Source of the DNA: JACDAE01 sp963717195
GTDB lineage: Bacteria; Chloroflexota; Ktedonobacteria; Ktedonobacterales; Ktedonobacteraceae
Direction of reading: 5' to 3'
NCBI GenBank assembly: GCA_963717195.1
Contig: CAVQVR010000002.1
Coordinates: 255,612 to 319,611 of the forward strand
Length of the DNA: 64,000 nucleotides
Shown here: positions 48,555 through 59,819 of the stretch, piece by piece
How positions within the stretch are numbered: position 1 is the stretch's first letter
Layout: every line of letters begins with the position of its first letter
Program-made: the position numbers and the translations under genes
The notes under the pieces: generated by a model
The model's input: the letters and a program-made list of their open reading frames with translations, nothing else
Database searches by the model: none
What the model was told of the DNA's origin: nothing

Positions 48555-49409
48555 TCACTTCCCTGATTCCGGCGGCATGGCGCGCCGCAGCACCGCAAGC
48601 TGGGCGGCATGGAGCTGCGGCCCGCTCGGCGCGGGGTGGGCCCGGAGAGTTTCGATGATGTCGGCCGGGTCATTCTTCTGCTGCCACAATCGTTCGACGA
48701 GCCGTTCGGCCTCGGGTCGCAGCGCATCGGCCTCGCGGCGCACCTGGTAACGCGCCTTCAGCGGCGCCGTGTCCCAGAGGCGAACCGTGCGATCGCCGGA
48801 GCCGGACGCCAGCGTCGCGCCGTCGGGGCTGAAGGCCAGGGCCCAGGCGTCGGCCGAGAACAGGCGCTCGCCGGACGTCACGTCGTAGACGTGCAGGTGA
48901 TGCTTCTGAGCCGAGAGGGTATGGGCGATGGCGAACCCGATGGCGGTCGCGCGGCGAAAGGGGGATACCGGCTGGCGACGAGCGCCTTGGCGGAGGCCCG
49001 CAGGCGACGGGCGTCCTGCTCTCCGGCCACAGCCGGCTCGTCCGAGGATCGGTAGTAAAGGTAGGCCAGCAGCGGATCGTCGCAGCCAGCGTCGATGGCG
49101 GCCTTCGCCACCCTGTTGAGATCGGCAAACGACTGCGTGAGGTCAGGCTCCCGGCTAAACAGCCAGGCAGCCAGCTCCATCGCCTCGCGGGCCTGCTCGT
49201 CCCACCGGGGACCTTGGTTGCCAAGCTGATCATAGGCCCCCTCGAGCGTCCGCCGGTTCCACTTCAGAAGGTCGCTGCGCCGCTGCTCCATGGCGGCCGG
49301 TGTCCTGGGGTATAGGCTTACCGGCGCCTGCCGCATGAGCGGCCACCAGGAGGGTCAGGGCAACAACAATCGAGCAAGTCCTCGGTATGCGAGTGCGAAG
49401 CGTACGCAT
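48555..49409 (-). CDS. secreted protein ending in WD40 blades, frameshifted
   Basis: Start at 49409 gives a signal peptide (CSIVVALTLLVAAHAAGAG). A helical domain follows (DLLKWNRRTLEGAYDQLGNQGPRWDE, CDDPLLAYLYYRSSDE). After a break near 48940 the frame reads LHVYDVTSGERLFSADAWALAFSPDGATLASGSGDRTVRLWD, one or two WD40 blades, and a helical end. One or two blades cannot form a propeller, so either sequence is missing or the join is an assembly fault. Function unknown. Confidence 0.55.
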
Positions 49410-49489
49410 GGATGGGAACGACCGACTCGGAGGATACGTGTCTGGCATTGTCGCACCAGAAATCCCCCGTCGCCAGGCGTGGGGAGTTG

Positions 49490-51601
49490 TCAACGGTGTG
49501 CGGAGGCGGTCCGATCGAGATCGGCCGCGACATCGAACCGTTCGGCGCGGAGGGCAGGGAGCGAGTTGTCGTGGACCAGGGCCGCCTCCGCGCCGACGAA
49601 GAAGCTATGGCTGCCGGCAACATCGAGGTTGTAGACCTTCTGGACCGCGCCGGAGAGACCGAGTCGACGCGCACCCGGCCGCCGAGCGTGCGAACCTCGT
49701 CGCCGGGCTTGAGGTCGCGGGCCATCACCCAGCCCCGGCCGGCACACCAGAAGCGGTGGTAGATGCTCGGCAGGACGTCTTCGGAGCCGAGCCGGAGCTT
49801 GAGCGTCTTGCCGGGAGGATTGTGGTGGACCGCGTTGACTGTCTCGAAGCTCAGCTTCCCCGTGAGGGGGTCCTGGGCCAGCACCTGATCCCCCACCTCG
49901 ACCTTTTCGATGGGCCGGAGACCGAGCAGCGTCCGCACCTGCGTCCCCGCGGCGAAGCAAGAGGGCAACGAGATGAAAACAGCGACCTTGGGCTTTTCGG
50001 GCTTCTCCTTGGTGGGTGTATACGCATAACCTTGCGCATCGCAGTACCACTTCCGCCAGGCTTCGCGATCCTCGGGCAGGTCCTGGTTGGTGATCCGGTT
50101 CAGGCTTGCGAAGATCTCGGAGTTCGTCTCGCGAATCGTGCGATTGGCCTCTTCGAAGTAAGCGACGTGCTTGACGAAGTTGTCGCTCTCGTTCGCGGGG
50201 CTGGTATTCGCCCCGAGGACCTGAGCGTCGCGGAAGCGCGCCGCCGCCATCCAGTTCTGAACGAACAGGCTGGTCCTTTGATCGGGCGTGAGGCCCAGCG
50301 CGGCATTGCCATGCACCGGGTGGCCTGACGGCGCCGAGGCCTGATGATCGGACACGATGGCGGCCGCGTTCTGAGGCTGGGCGATCATCTGCTGGACCAT
50401 TTGTGCCGCGGCCGGGCTGGCCATCGGCCCTCCGAACGACCCCGGCCAGGCGGCTGCGTAGGAATACCACTCTCCGAGCGGACCATCGAACGGCACGTCG
50501 GCGGTGAAGAACCGGCGCGGGTTCCAGATCACCTTCTGAAACTCGACAGCCACGCTCATATCGATCCCATTTGGGTCCCAGGTCACTGTCTTCTGATCGG
50601 GGGATATGAGCAGATCATCCCCCTCGATGGTCAGCGTGCGTCGGAAATGCTCGCCGTCGATGGGGACGACGCCCGCCACGAGGCGGAACTCCTTGCGTTG
50701 CAGCGCGAGCAGGACGCCGACGTACTCGCGGGGATCGCGATTCCGGAGCACCTCGGCGGCGCCCCGCCGGACCTCGGCGCTGTCGCCCCAGGTCGCCAGC
50801 AGGGCCAGCGCACGCGACGACGCGAGGCAGTCCAGCGGGGCAAGCATCGGCACCGCCCGTTTTTGACTCGCTTCGCCTTCGCGGCCGAAGACCTGCCAGA
50901 CCGACGCGCCTTGCGGGGATCGTTCACGGCGCGGAGGGCCTTTTCCGCATCGTCGCGCCGGGCCTTGTCCCCGAGCCAGCCCCGCCACTTGACCAGCAGA
51001 GGCTTCCAGTACCGATCCGCCTTCTGCTGTGCCTCGGCCTCGGTCTTTTCCACGTCGAGCTGGGCCTCGGTCACCCACCGCCCTCCGTGCTTCTTGCACC
51101 CGAGGCGGATCCACGCCGCTTCGCGGCCGGGATCGAGCCGGGTCACCGTCGTCAGATGGGCTTTTGCCTCGGCCTCCAGCCCGTGCTCCTCGCACCAGAG
51201 GGCCAGCTTCCAGTGATCGTCGGCCGTGGCCGACATCCGGGCCCGCCGCGCGTTGTATTCGGCGAGCCGGGCCGTGAGCTCATCGTCGGCCTTGACCCGC
51301 GCGAGTATGGCCTCCGGCCGCTGCCACGAACCGCGATACGCCGCCAGACCCATCAGTCCCCGCGCCGTTGGGTTGGCCGGGTCGAGCAGCACCGCGATCG
51401 CCAGATGCTTCCGCTCTTCGGCCCGCAGTCCATGCGCCTCGCACCAGAGCGCCAGCCGGATGTGTGCCGCCGGATCGCGGCCGACATCCTTGCGGGCCGA
51501 CTCATAAGCCTCCAGGTCGGCCGGCGCGGGCGCCCAGCGGCGCCAGGAGCAATCTCCGCAACGAAAACCAGCGCCAGACTGGCGAGCAGTACCGAAAGCA
51601 T
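49490..51601 (-). CDS. secreted TPR/HEAT protein with C-terminal HINT domain, frameshifted
   Basis: Start at 51601 with GAGGGA upstream and a signal peptide (MLSVLLASLALVFVAEIAPG). Residues ~30-230 contain TPR-like repeats (HWKLALWCEEHGLEAEAKAHL, GLMGLAAYRGSW), then HEAT-like sequence. The C-terminus is a HINT (Hedgehog/intein) module: SCFAAGTQVRTLLGLRPIEK, VGDQVLAQDP, FWCAGRGWVMARDLKPGDEV, then VYNLDVAGSHSFFVGAEAALVHDN. In polymorphic toxins this pretoxin-HINT module precedes a toxin. Here only ~25 residues follow VHDN, so no toxin domain is visible. Three indels are needed. Confidence 0.8.
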
Positions 51602-51856
51602 GGCCAATCCCTCGAATGCCGCGAGATGAGCGTTCACTCCAGACTATGCATCCATGATCGCAAGGTCAAGAGACGACGCGAACAAATAGGCACGACTCGG
51701 TCCTTCCGTCACGATCGTCAAAACCCATCTCCCCTGAACGATTTTTTCGTCAAATGGATTTGCTGCGGCCGCATTCGGCTTTCATAATCCAGGGAGACAG
51801 CCGTTCGTGCTTATTAAGGTAAGATCGAAGTCCGGGTCCCTAGCGAGGACGTTCCC

Positions 51857-53081
51857 ATGATCGCCGAACACGACCGACCGGATGCGGATACCGACGGCGA
51901 CGTGAGCGAGGTCCCGATCATCGATCCTGAGGGGGCCGGGGGACCTGAGGAAGCTCCTTCAAAGGAAAAAGGCTCCCGGTGGAACGCTGTACAGCATGGC
52001 CTGATGGCCAAGGAACTTCTGCCCGAGCCCCTCGCCAGTGAGGTCAAGCAGTGGACTGCCATTCTCACCGATCGGTTCAGACCGGCGACCCCCTACGAGG
52101 TCGCGCAGATCGCCATCATGGGCCGGGCCGGGGCGCAGCTAGAACGCCTTCGAAATCTGAGGGTCGTTGACATGCAGCGCGCCATGGACCGCGCCGCGCT
52201 CTGCTGGGATACAGATAGATGTTCATTTACTGATAAGATTGCCGCCCGTCTTTCGAAAGACCCAATGCGGGTCTCAAGGGCCCTGGCTCGCACCAAGCAG
52301 GGGCGGAATGGTTGCTGCAGAGTTGGTTGGGCCTGCGTGGGGTCCTTGACGGCGATGGCGCGTGGGACGAAAAACAGTGCGGCCTGGCCCGCGATCTGGC
52401 TGGAATTCGCCTCGAGCTGCGCAGCGCCGGCGGCCCGATCTCGACCGAGACCGATTCCGCGACGCTGGCCAGGCTGGTCGATCGCGAGGTGGACCGCCTC
52501 CAAGGGCTCCTGGAAAGCCATTTGATCGCCCTGGACGGCGGCGCCCAGGCGATGGCGATGGCGGGGATGCCGGGGGAAGAGGATTTCGACACCAAAAAGC
52601 ACCGCAAGTACGAAAACAGCGCGCGGAGGGAATACGAGCAGGCCAAGGCCGAGCTACTCGTCAGCCAGGCCTGTGGCGCGGCTGGGGTGGCCGCGCCCGC
52701 ACCGCCGGCGCCGGTCGCGACTCCGTGTGACATGGGACCAGAATCCGACTTCGAGCCAGAGCCAGATCCGGAGCCGGAAACGGCACGCCAGCCGGTGACC
52801 GCCGAACCGCAGGTCCCGAGGTCGAAGCGGGATACCGAACTTCCGGAGACGGAGTCCGCTCCCGAGAAACGACCGGCCGATCCGACCCCGTTCCGTCTCG
52901 TGGAGGTCGCGCCCACGGTCGAACCGGTCTCGCTCGCCGACGCGGTGGCCGTTCCCCCCAAACGGTTTTCGTCGCGAGCCATGCCTCGCGGACGGCGGCG
53001 CCGAAACCGCGCGGTAATCGCCGCTGGCGTCGCACCCAGGAGATCAAGGCCCGCAAGGCGGCTTTACGCGAGATCCGATGA
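51857..53081 (+). CDS. hypothetical protein of a planctomycete-type family
   Basis: ATG 51857. Residues ~35-50 read SRWNAVQHGLMAKELL, followed by helical sequence (PYEVAQIAIMGRAGAQLERLRNL, ERRYEQAKAELL-like) and a long acidic Pro/Glu-rich linker. Frames change near 52303 and 52960, after which a basic end follows (PKPRGNRRWRRTQEIKARKA, stop at 53079). I recognise the SRxNAxxHGL opening from planctomycete hypothetical proteins often found in many copies, some near transposons. Function unknown. Confidence 0.6.
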
Positions 53082-53569
53082 GTTCGATGGGAGCACGGAA
53101 GGCCCCCGGTCTTGCTTCGTCCGGGCGCGAAACCAGGGAAGGACAGGCACCCCGGGGGCTCGGGGCCTGTCCTTCTTTGCGTTGCCCCGCCGGTCGTGCC
53201 CCTCGGAGGCATCGCCGGCGGCGCGGCAACCCTCTCCCGCGGGGAGAGGAAGCGGCGCGCGACGCGTTTAGCGGCCAGTGCAGCTTGCCCACGACGGCGC
53301 GGCCTCCGCGGGCGCGGGCGATTGCCAAAACGAAATCGACGGCTGGTGGTGAAGATATAGCGCGACATTGATCTTTGACAATACGGACGCTGAATGAGGA
53401 GTTCATGCGGGCCCCCGCGGTCGTGGCGGCGGGGGCCCGCCGGCCTGCTGATCTCACAAGCCGTGGCGTGGAGCTGCGCTTGACGGGGCGTGCCGGAGCG
53501 CCTGAGAATCGAAGTGCTCGCGCGGCGAGTCTGACGGCAGGGGGACGTTTCTCGAAGGGATATCCGGTA
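53082..53569 (+). terminator. intergenic region with terminator-like hairpin at 53139-53174
   Basis: AAGGACAGGC (53139-53148) pairs with GCCTGTCCTT (53165-53174), followed by CTTTGC. It would end the upstream transcript. The rest of the 488 bases shows no gene; an A-rich part near 53330-53395 may hold the promoter of the peptidase gene. Confidence 0.5.
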
Positions 53570-55489
53570 ATGCAATCATCGATCAAGAGGCGAATTCGAC
53601 TGCTCGTACCGGCCCTGGCGGCCACGGCCGTACTCGCGGCGGGAGTGCTTCGGGGGGCGGAGCGGATCGTGGGCCCGGCCGAGGCGCGGCTGCGGGGGGA
53701 CGTCACGTTTCTCGCCGATGATGCCCGCGAGGGCCGGGCGCCGGGGACCACGGGGATCGAGGCGGCGGCCGAGTATCTGGCGGCGGGCTTCAAGGAGGCC
53801 GGGCTCAAGCCGGCGCCAGGGGCTCGACGGGTATTTTCAGCCGTTCACGACTCAGCGGCAACCCCACGCTCGGGCCCGCGCTGGCCCTGAGCCTGAACGG
53901 GCCCGAGTCGGCGGTCTTGAAGGCCGAGCCCAAGGTCGACTTCACCCCGCTGGCGATCGGCAGCGGCGGCACGCTCGAGCGGCGTGCCCGTCGTCTTCGC
54001 CGGCTATGGCATCACCGCCAAGGACGACGCCCAGAAGCTCGACTACGACGACTACGCCGGGCTCGACGTGCAAGGGCAAGGCCGTGCTGATCATCCGCCG
54101 CGAGCCGCAGCAGGACTACGGAGGAGAGCCCGTTCGCCGGCAAGCGGAACTCCGACTTCGCCACCTTCCGCGCACAAGGCGACCAACGCCTTCCAGCACG
54201 GCGCGGCGGCCGTGCTGCTGGTCAACGACGCCGCCAGCCTCAAGGGGGACAGGCGAAGGACGAGCTGCTCCGGTTCACCGATGCCGGGGCCGGAGCTGAA
54301 CTCGAAGGTCCCGTTCCTGATGGTCACCCGCGCTTCGGCCGACAAGCTGCTGCCGTCGGCCGGCCAGCCGACGCTCGAGAGCCTGGAGAAGCAGATCGAC
54401 GCCGACCTCAAGCCCCGCTCCGCGGCGCTCGACGGGCTGGACGCTCAGCGGCCCGAGTCGAGATCGAACGCAAGACGATCACGACCAGGAACGTGGTCGG
54501 CGTGCTCGAAGGGGCCGGGCCGCTGGCCGACGAGACGGTCGTCGTGGGGGCCCACTACGACCACCTCGGCCGCGGCGGGCATGTCGCTCGGGCTCGCTCG
54601 CGTTCCTCTCCTCGCGACATCCACAACGGGGCCGACGACAACGCCTCGGGGACGGCGATGGTGCATCGAGCTGGCGCGGCGGCTGGCGCGGCGGCCCGAC
54701 CCGCTGCCCCGCCGGGTGGTCTTCATCGCCTTCTCGGGCGAGGAGCGGGGCCTGCTCGGCTCGAAGTACTACGTCGAGCATCCGCTCGTTCCCGCTCGGC
54801 ACGACGGTGATGATGGTCAACTTCGACATGGTCGGCCGGCTCAACGACAAGAACGAGCTGACCCTGTACGGGACCGGGACAACCCCGGGCTCGACACTCT
54901 GGTCGAGGCGCTGGGCAAGTCGGCCGGGTTTCACGGTCAAGAAGATCGCCGAGGGGCACGGGCCGAGCGACCAGGAGTCGTTCTACCTCAAGAACATCCC
55001 CGTCCTCTTCGCCTTCACCGGCACTCACCGCGACTATCACCGCCCCAGCGACGACACCGAGCGGATCAACTTCGCCGGCATGGCGCGGATCGCCGACTTC
55101 GCCGAGTTGCTCCTGCTCGACGTGCTCCGGCGCCCGAGCGCCCCGAGTTCGTCAAGGTCGCACGCGGCGGCGGTCGACCCAGGCGGCGACCACGCAACGG
55201 CGACCCCGGCCGGGTCTCGGTCTCGGCCTACCTCGGTACGATCCCGGCCTACGACGACGACGCCAAGGGCGTGAAGCTGGAAGGGGTCCGCGAGGGGAGC
55301 CCCGCCGAGAAAGGGGGCCTCAAGGGGGGCGACATCATCGTCGGCTTCGGCGGCAAGCCCGTCGCCACGATCTACGACTACACCGAGAGCCTCGGCCGCT
55401 TCAAGCCGGACGACACCGTCGAGGTCGTCGTCAAGCGCGACGGCAAGGACGTGACGCTCAAGGTCACGCTGGGACGGCGACCGGAGTGA
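53570..55489 (+). CDS. M28-family metallopeptidase with PA and PDZ domains, frameshifted
   Basis: ATG 53570 after CGAAGGGA; signal peptide ALAATAVLAAGVLRGAE. Then an M28 N-region, a PA insert (VVFAGYGITAKD, GAAAVLLVNDAASLKG), and the zinc site: GAHYDHLG, HNGADDNASG, FSGEERGLLGS, NFDMVGR and FTGTHRDYHRPSDD supply the H, D, E, D and H ligands. A PDZ domain closes it (YLGTIPAYD, GSPAEKGGLKGGDIIVGFGG). About eight indels are needed. It is a secreted or periplasmic aminopeptidase; the PDZ may bind peptide ends. Confidence 0.85.
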
Positions 55490-55514
55490 GGGTGAATTCG
55501 ACCGGGTATTACCC

Positions 55515-56849
55515 TTGACGATCCAGCCCCACCGTGGACCTCCGCGACTCTGGCTGTTCGGGCTCCTGCTGGGCACGTCCGTCTTCGGCTGCGCGGGAGG
55601 GGGAGGAGCTCGTGATCGTCTCGCCCTGGCCGGAGGCCGAACGGAGCGACCTTGCCGCGGAGTTTCGCCGCTGGGCCGTGGCCACCCCGGGCGACGGCGA
55701 GCGGTCCGGTGCGGATCACGTGGATCGCCCTGGCGCCTGGCGACGACGTGACGCGGGTGCGTCCGCCGCCGGGTGGCGCCCGACCTGGTGCTCGGCGGTC
55801 CGCGCGGTCGATCTCCGGCGACTGGCGCAGGCCGAGTGGCTGCTGCCGGTCGAGCGCACGGCGCATCCGCTCTGGTGTGTGACGTGGCGGGGGCCGATCG
55901 AGCTGGCACTGAACAGACGCTGCGCTGCGCCGCGATCGAGCCGGGCCGGTTGCTGCCCGGCGCAACGCCGCGCCGAGCCGCCGGTGGAGCGGGCGGAGAC
56001 GGTTGCATTCGACGATTTCCGGCATGATCCGGTCGCGCTCGAGTGGGCCCGGGGGGAGCTCGCGGCCGGTTCCTGGGCCGAGGGGTACGCGCGGCTGGTC
56101 AAGTGGGCCAACGAACCCCGGCGGGTCGGTCGGCAGGCCGGCTCGGCGCTGGCGGCCTTCGAGCGGGGTGAGGTGGCGATGGTCCCCTGGGTCGGGATCG
56201 CGGGCCGATCGCCGGGGCACCGCCGCGGTATCATTCTCGTGGGTGGACCCGAGAAACCGGCCGAGTGGGTCGAGGGGGTCGCGCTCGTTCGAGGGGGTCG
56301 TAATCCGGCCCTCGCGCAGGAGTTCGTGCGGTTCCTCGCCGGCCGGGGCCAGGCCGATTCGCCGTCGCCCGGGGACGCCGTCGGCAAGGGCGATACCGAT
56401 TCCGCCGACGACCCTGGGGTCGCCGCCCTCCTGGCCGACCTCCTGGGTGCGACTCTCGTGGATGCTCAGGACGAGCTCTGGGCCGCATGGGCGAAGCTGG
56501 AAAGCGTGGACCACCCCGAGCGGGCCGAGCGCTGGCTGACCGAGCCCCCACCCTGGCCTCCCGCCTCGGTCGACAAGCTACTGAAGCGCGGCGAGCCGGC
56601 GCGGAGCTGCTCGAGACATTGACCCTGGAGATCGCCCCCGAGGCCGATGTCCGCAACTGGCTCCTGCGGAGCTGGCTCGCCCCGCCCCGGCATCTCGACG
56701 GCCGGCTCCTGGCCGAGCTTGCCGGGGCCGAGGGCGGACGCCTGGCCCGAGAGCCGCGGTTCCGGGCCTGGCTGCGGGGCGAGTGGACCGCCTGGGCCCG
56801 CCAGCGCTACCGCCGGGTTGCGCGGTTGGCCGGAGGGGCCGTGCCATGA
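55515..56849 (+). CDS. ABC importer substrate-binding lipoprotein, frameshifted
   Basis: A TTG at 55515 gives a short leader with lipobox SVFGC. The mature part reads EELVIVSPWPEAERSDLAAEF, AEWLLPVERTAHPLWCVTW, FDDFRHDPVALEWARGELA, SALAAFERGEVAMVPWVG and ALAQEFVRFLAG, the pattern of extracellular solute-binding proteins of the iron/polyamine type. The C-terminal ~80 residues continue in another frame to a stop at 56847-56849, overlapping the ATPase start. The substrate is not evident; relatives bind Fe3+, thiamine or sulfonates. Confidence 0.72.
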
Positions 56850-57939
56850 TCCGCGTCACGCTCGAGGGGCTGGTGAAGCGCTACGATCGTCTCACGGTCG
56901 TCGATGGGGCGTCGCTGGAGATCGTGCCGGGTTCCCTGACGTACGTGCTCGGGCCGTCGGGGGCGGGTAAGACGACGCTGGCGCGGCTGGTGGCGGGGCT
57001 GGAGCCGCTCGACGACGGTGAGATCTTCTTTGACGGCCGGGTGATCCACACCCTCCCCGCCGCCGAGCGCCAGGTCGGGTTTGTGTTTCAGGACGACGCC
57101 CTCTGGCCGCGTCTGACGGTGGCCGAGAACGTCGGCTATGCTCTCAAGGTCCGGCGCCTCAAGCGGGCCGAACGGCGCGAGAAAGTGGCCGAGGCTCTGG
57201 GGATGCTGCGAATCGACAGCCTGGCGGAGAAGCATCCCGACGACCTCTCGGGCCTTCAGCGTCAGCGCGTTGCGCTGGCGCGGGCCCTGCGTCGGGGCCC
57301 GAGCTCTTGATCCTCGACGAGCCGACGGGCCGGCTCGAGACTCGGTTGCGCGATGAGTTCCGCGACGAGCTCCGGCGGATCCACGCCGAGACCGAGCTGA
57401 CGACCCTGGTCCTGACACACGACCCCCGCGAGGCCCTGGCGCTGGCGGACCGCGTGGCGGTGATGGATCTGGGGCGGATCATCCAGTCGGGCACACCGCA
57501 CGCGGTGTACAGCCGCCCGGCCGACGCGTTCGTCGCCCGGCTGCTCGGGCCGGCAAACCTGTTCCAGGGACAGGTCGAGGGGACCGACGCGCAGGGTGAG
57601 GTCGTGGTCCGGACGACGTTCGGCCGGCTCATCGGCCACAGCGAGGGCGACCCGCTTCCCCAAGGGACTCCCGTGACCCTCTCGATCCGCCCCGAATCGC
57701 TGGCGATCGGACCCGAACGTCCCCCCGACTCGAACCGCTTCGCGGCCACCGTCGAGCGGCTCGTCTTCCTCGGCGAGACCCGTCAGGTCCACCTCCGCGG
57801 ACCCGGCGACTGGCCGATCATCGCGCTGACCCTCCAGAGCCAGTCGCAGACCCTTCGCGAGGGGCAAAGCCTGACGCTCTCGGTCCCGCCGGAGCAGGTC
57901 GTTGTCCTGCTGGGCAAGTACGCTTTGCCGCAAGGATAG
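56846..57939 (+). CDS. ABC importer ATP-binding protein, one frameshift
   Basis: The start overlaps the binding-protein stop. Walker A GPSGAGKTT, Q-loop VFQDDALWP, signature LSGLQRQRVALARAL, Walker B LLILDEPTGRL and H-loop LTHDPREAL are all present. The signature has Leu where most have Gly (LSGGQ). One base is missing near 57298 between RRGP and ELLILDEP. The C-terminal ~100 residues form a TOBE domain (NLFQGQVEG, SIRPESLAIG), as in iron- and polyamine-type ATPases. Confidence 0.88.
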
Positions 57940-58021
57940 ATGAATTCTTTCCGACTATGTTAGGATAATAGCGAAGACGTTTGGCAGTCTTGGTTTCGGT
58001 CACTGGTTCCGGGATGAACCG

Positions 58022-59708
58022 ATGGGGATGTACATCGTCCGCTGGCTGGGACGTTGGGCCGGGACGGGCCTCTGGGTTGCGGTGCTCGCCCCGGCCCTGG
58101 CGCTGGTGCCGGCGGCAGTGCTCGACCGCGGAGCGGGGGGACGGTCCGGCCGACGTTGTTTCCGCTGGCGCTGGCGGCGCTGGATCCTTTTCTCTGGGAT
58201 TGCGCCGAAACAGTGTGACGGTAGCCCTCTGCGTCACGCTCGGATCCCTGGTGCTGGGGATCGGCCTTGCCCGGGTCGTCGTTCGCTGGCGGTTCTGGGG
58301 TCGGCCCGTTCTGGCCGCTTTGTCGCTTGCGCCGCTGGTGGTGCCGCCGCTGTTCGGCGCCATCGGGCTGCGGCGGCTGGCGGGCGTGTTGCTGGCGTCC
58401 GGCTGGCCGGCGTTGGGCCCGCCGGCCGGCTGGATCGGCTGGGTGTGGGTCGCCCTGGCAAGCGGCGTCCCGCTGGTCGCCGTGGCCACGGCCGCGGCCC
58501 TGAAACGGACCGATTCGGCCTGGGAGGACGCCGCGCAGGCTGGCGGGATCGACCGACCGGCGGACCTGGTGGCAACTGATCTGGCCAGGAGTGCGCCCGA
58601 ATGCGGCGCGGGCCGCCGGTGCCGTCTTCACGCTGACCCTGATCGAACCGGGGGCGCCCCTGGTCCTGGGCTTGCGGCGGACCTTGTCGTTCCAGATCGT
58701 CGACGCGGCGCTGGGACCCGAGCCTGCCCCACGCGCCGCGGTGCTCGCGGTGGTCGCGGCGGCATTCGCGGTGGTCGCGCGGGGCCTCTTCCGCTGGTGG
58801 GGCAGGGGGGGGGCCGGGGGTGCGAACTTCGTCGACGAGCCGATCGCACGGGCCGTGATCGCCCGCTGGCCTCGCGCCGCGTGTTACACCACGCTGCTCG
58901 GACTCGCCGCGGTCCTCGCCTGGGTTCCGATCTTCGTCCTGCTTGCGACCGCGGTGTCGGGTGGCGTCAGCCTGCGCCGGCTGGTGGACCTCGATCACGA
59001 ATCGCAACGGCTGCTGCTCAACTCGCTGGCGCTGGGGTTGGCGGTGGTGACGATCGATCTGGCGCTCGGCTGGACGCTTGCCGCCTGGGCGGGCCGGCGC
59101 GCGATCTGGGTGTTCTCGCTGGCGGCCTGGCCCGAGCTGCTCCCGCCCCTGGCGCTGGGCGTGGGGGCCGTGGTGCTCCCCGAGGTGCTCCAAATGGGGG
59201 CGGGCTGGGCCCGCGACAGCGAGGGGGCGGGCCACGAGGCTCTGGCCCGCGGCGTGGGGTTACTGGCGGGGGGCCTCGACACCTACCGCAGGCCGGGTGT
59301 CCTGCTCGCCCTGGCGGTCGCGGCGGCACGGCTCCCGTTCCAGGCCCGGGCGGTCGAGCACGGTTGGAGCCGGTTCCGGCCCACCCCGATCGATGCCGCG
59401 CCCTTGCTCGGGGCGAAGCCGCGGCCGGCGCGGCGGGCCGCGACCGGGATCGGGCTCGGTGCCGCGCCGTCGGCTTTGTTCGTGACGTTCGCCCTGGCCG
59501 CGACCAACCTCGCGCCGCGCTGGTGCTGGCCCCCACGATGGAGGGCCGGCCCCTGGCCCCGGCCATTTTGATCTTGTCCGACGAGCCGGGCACCGGGCTC
59601 GACCGCGCCGCCGCGCTGGCCGCAGTCGCCGTCACGGTCAACCTGGCCGCTCTGGCGCTAGCCGCCAGCAGCCGCTGGGTCCGTCTCGGCGATTGGTTCG
59701 GCGGTTGA
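58022..59708 (+). CDS. ABC importer permease, two fused transmembrane halves, frameshifted
   Basis: ATG 58022. Two membrane halves, each with a cytoplasmic coupling loop (EDAAQAGGIDR... near 58540 and AALLLGAKPRRARR-like near 59400), give about 11-12 helices, like FbpB/ThiP permeases. Breaks lie near 58170, 58565, 59395 and 59515. It ends NLAALALAASSRWVRLGDWFGG. A second copy of this C-terminus lies at 63409-63504. Together with the two genes before it, it forms a complete importer. Confidence 0.82.
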
Positions 59709-59819
59709 TTCGCTCGGAGGCAGAGGTTCTTGGCAGAGGATTGGTGGCATGTTCGAGGACTCGCATCGGTCGGACATGGTTGGCTCCCGCCGTGATGCGA
59801 TCGTGCCGGGTCGACGTTC

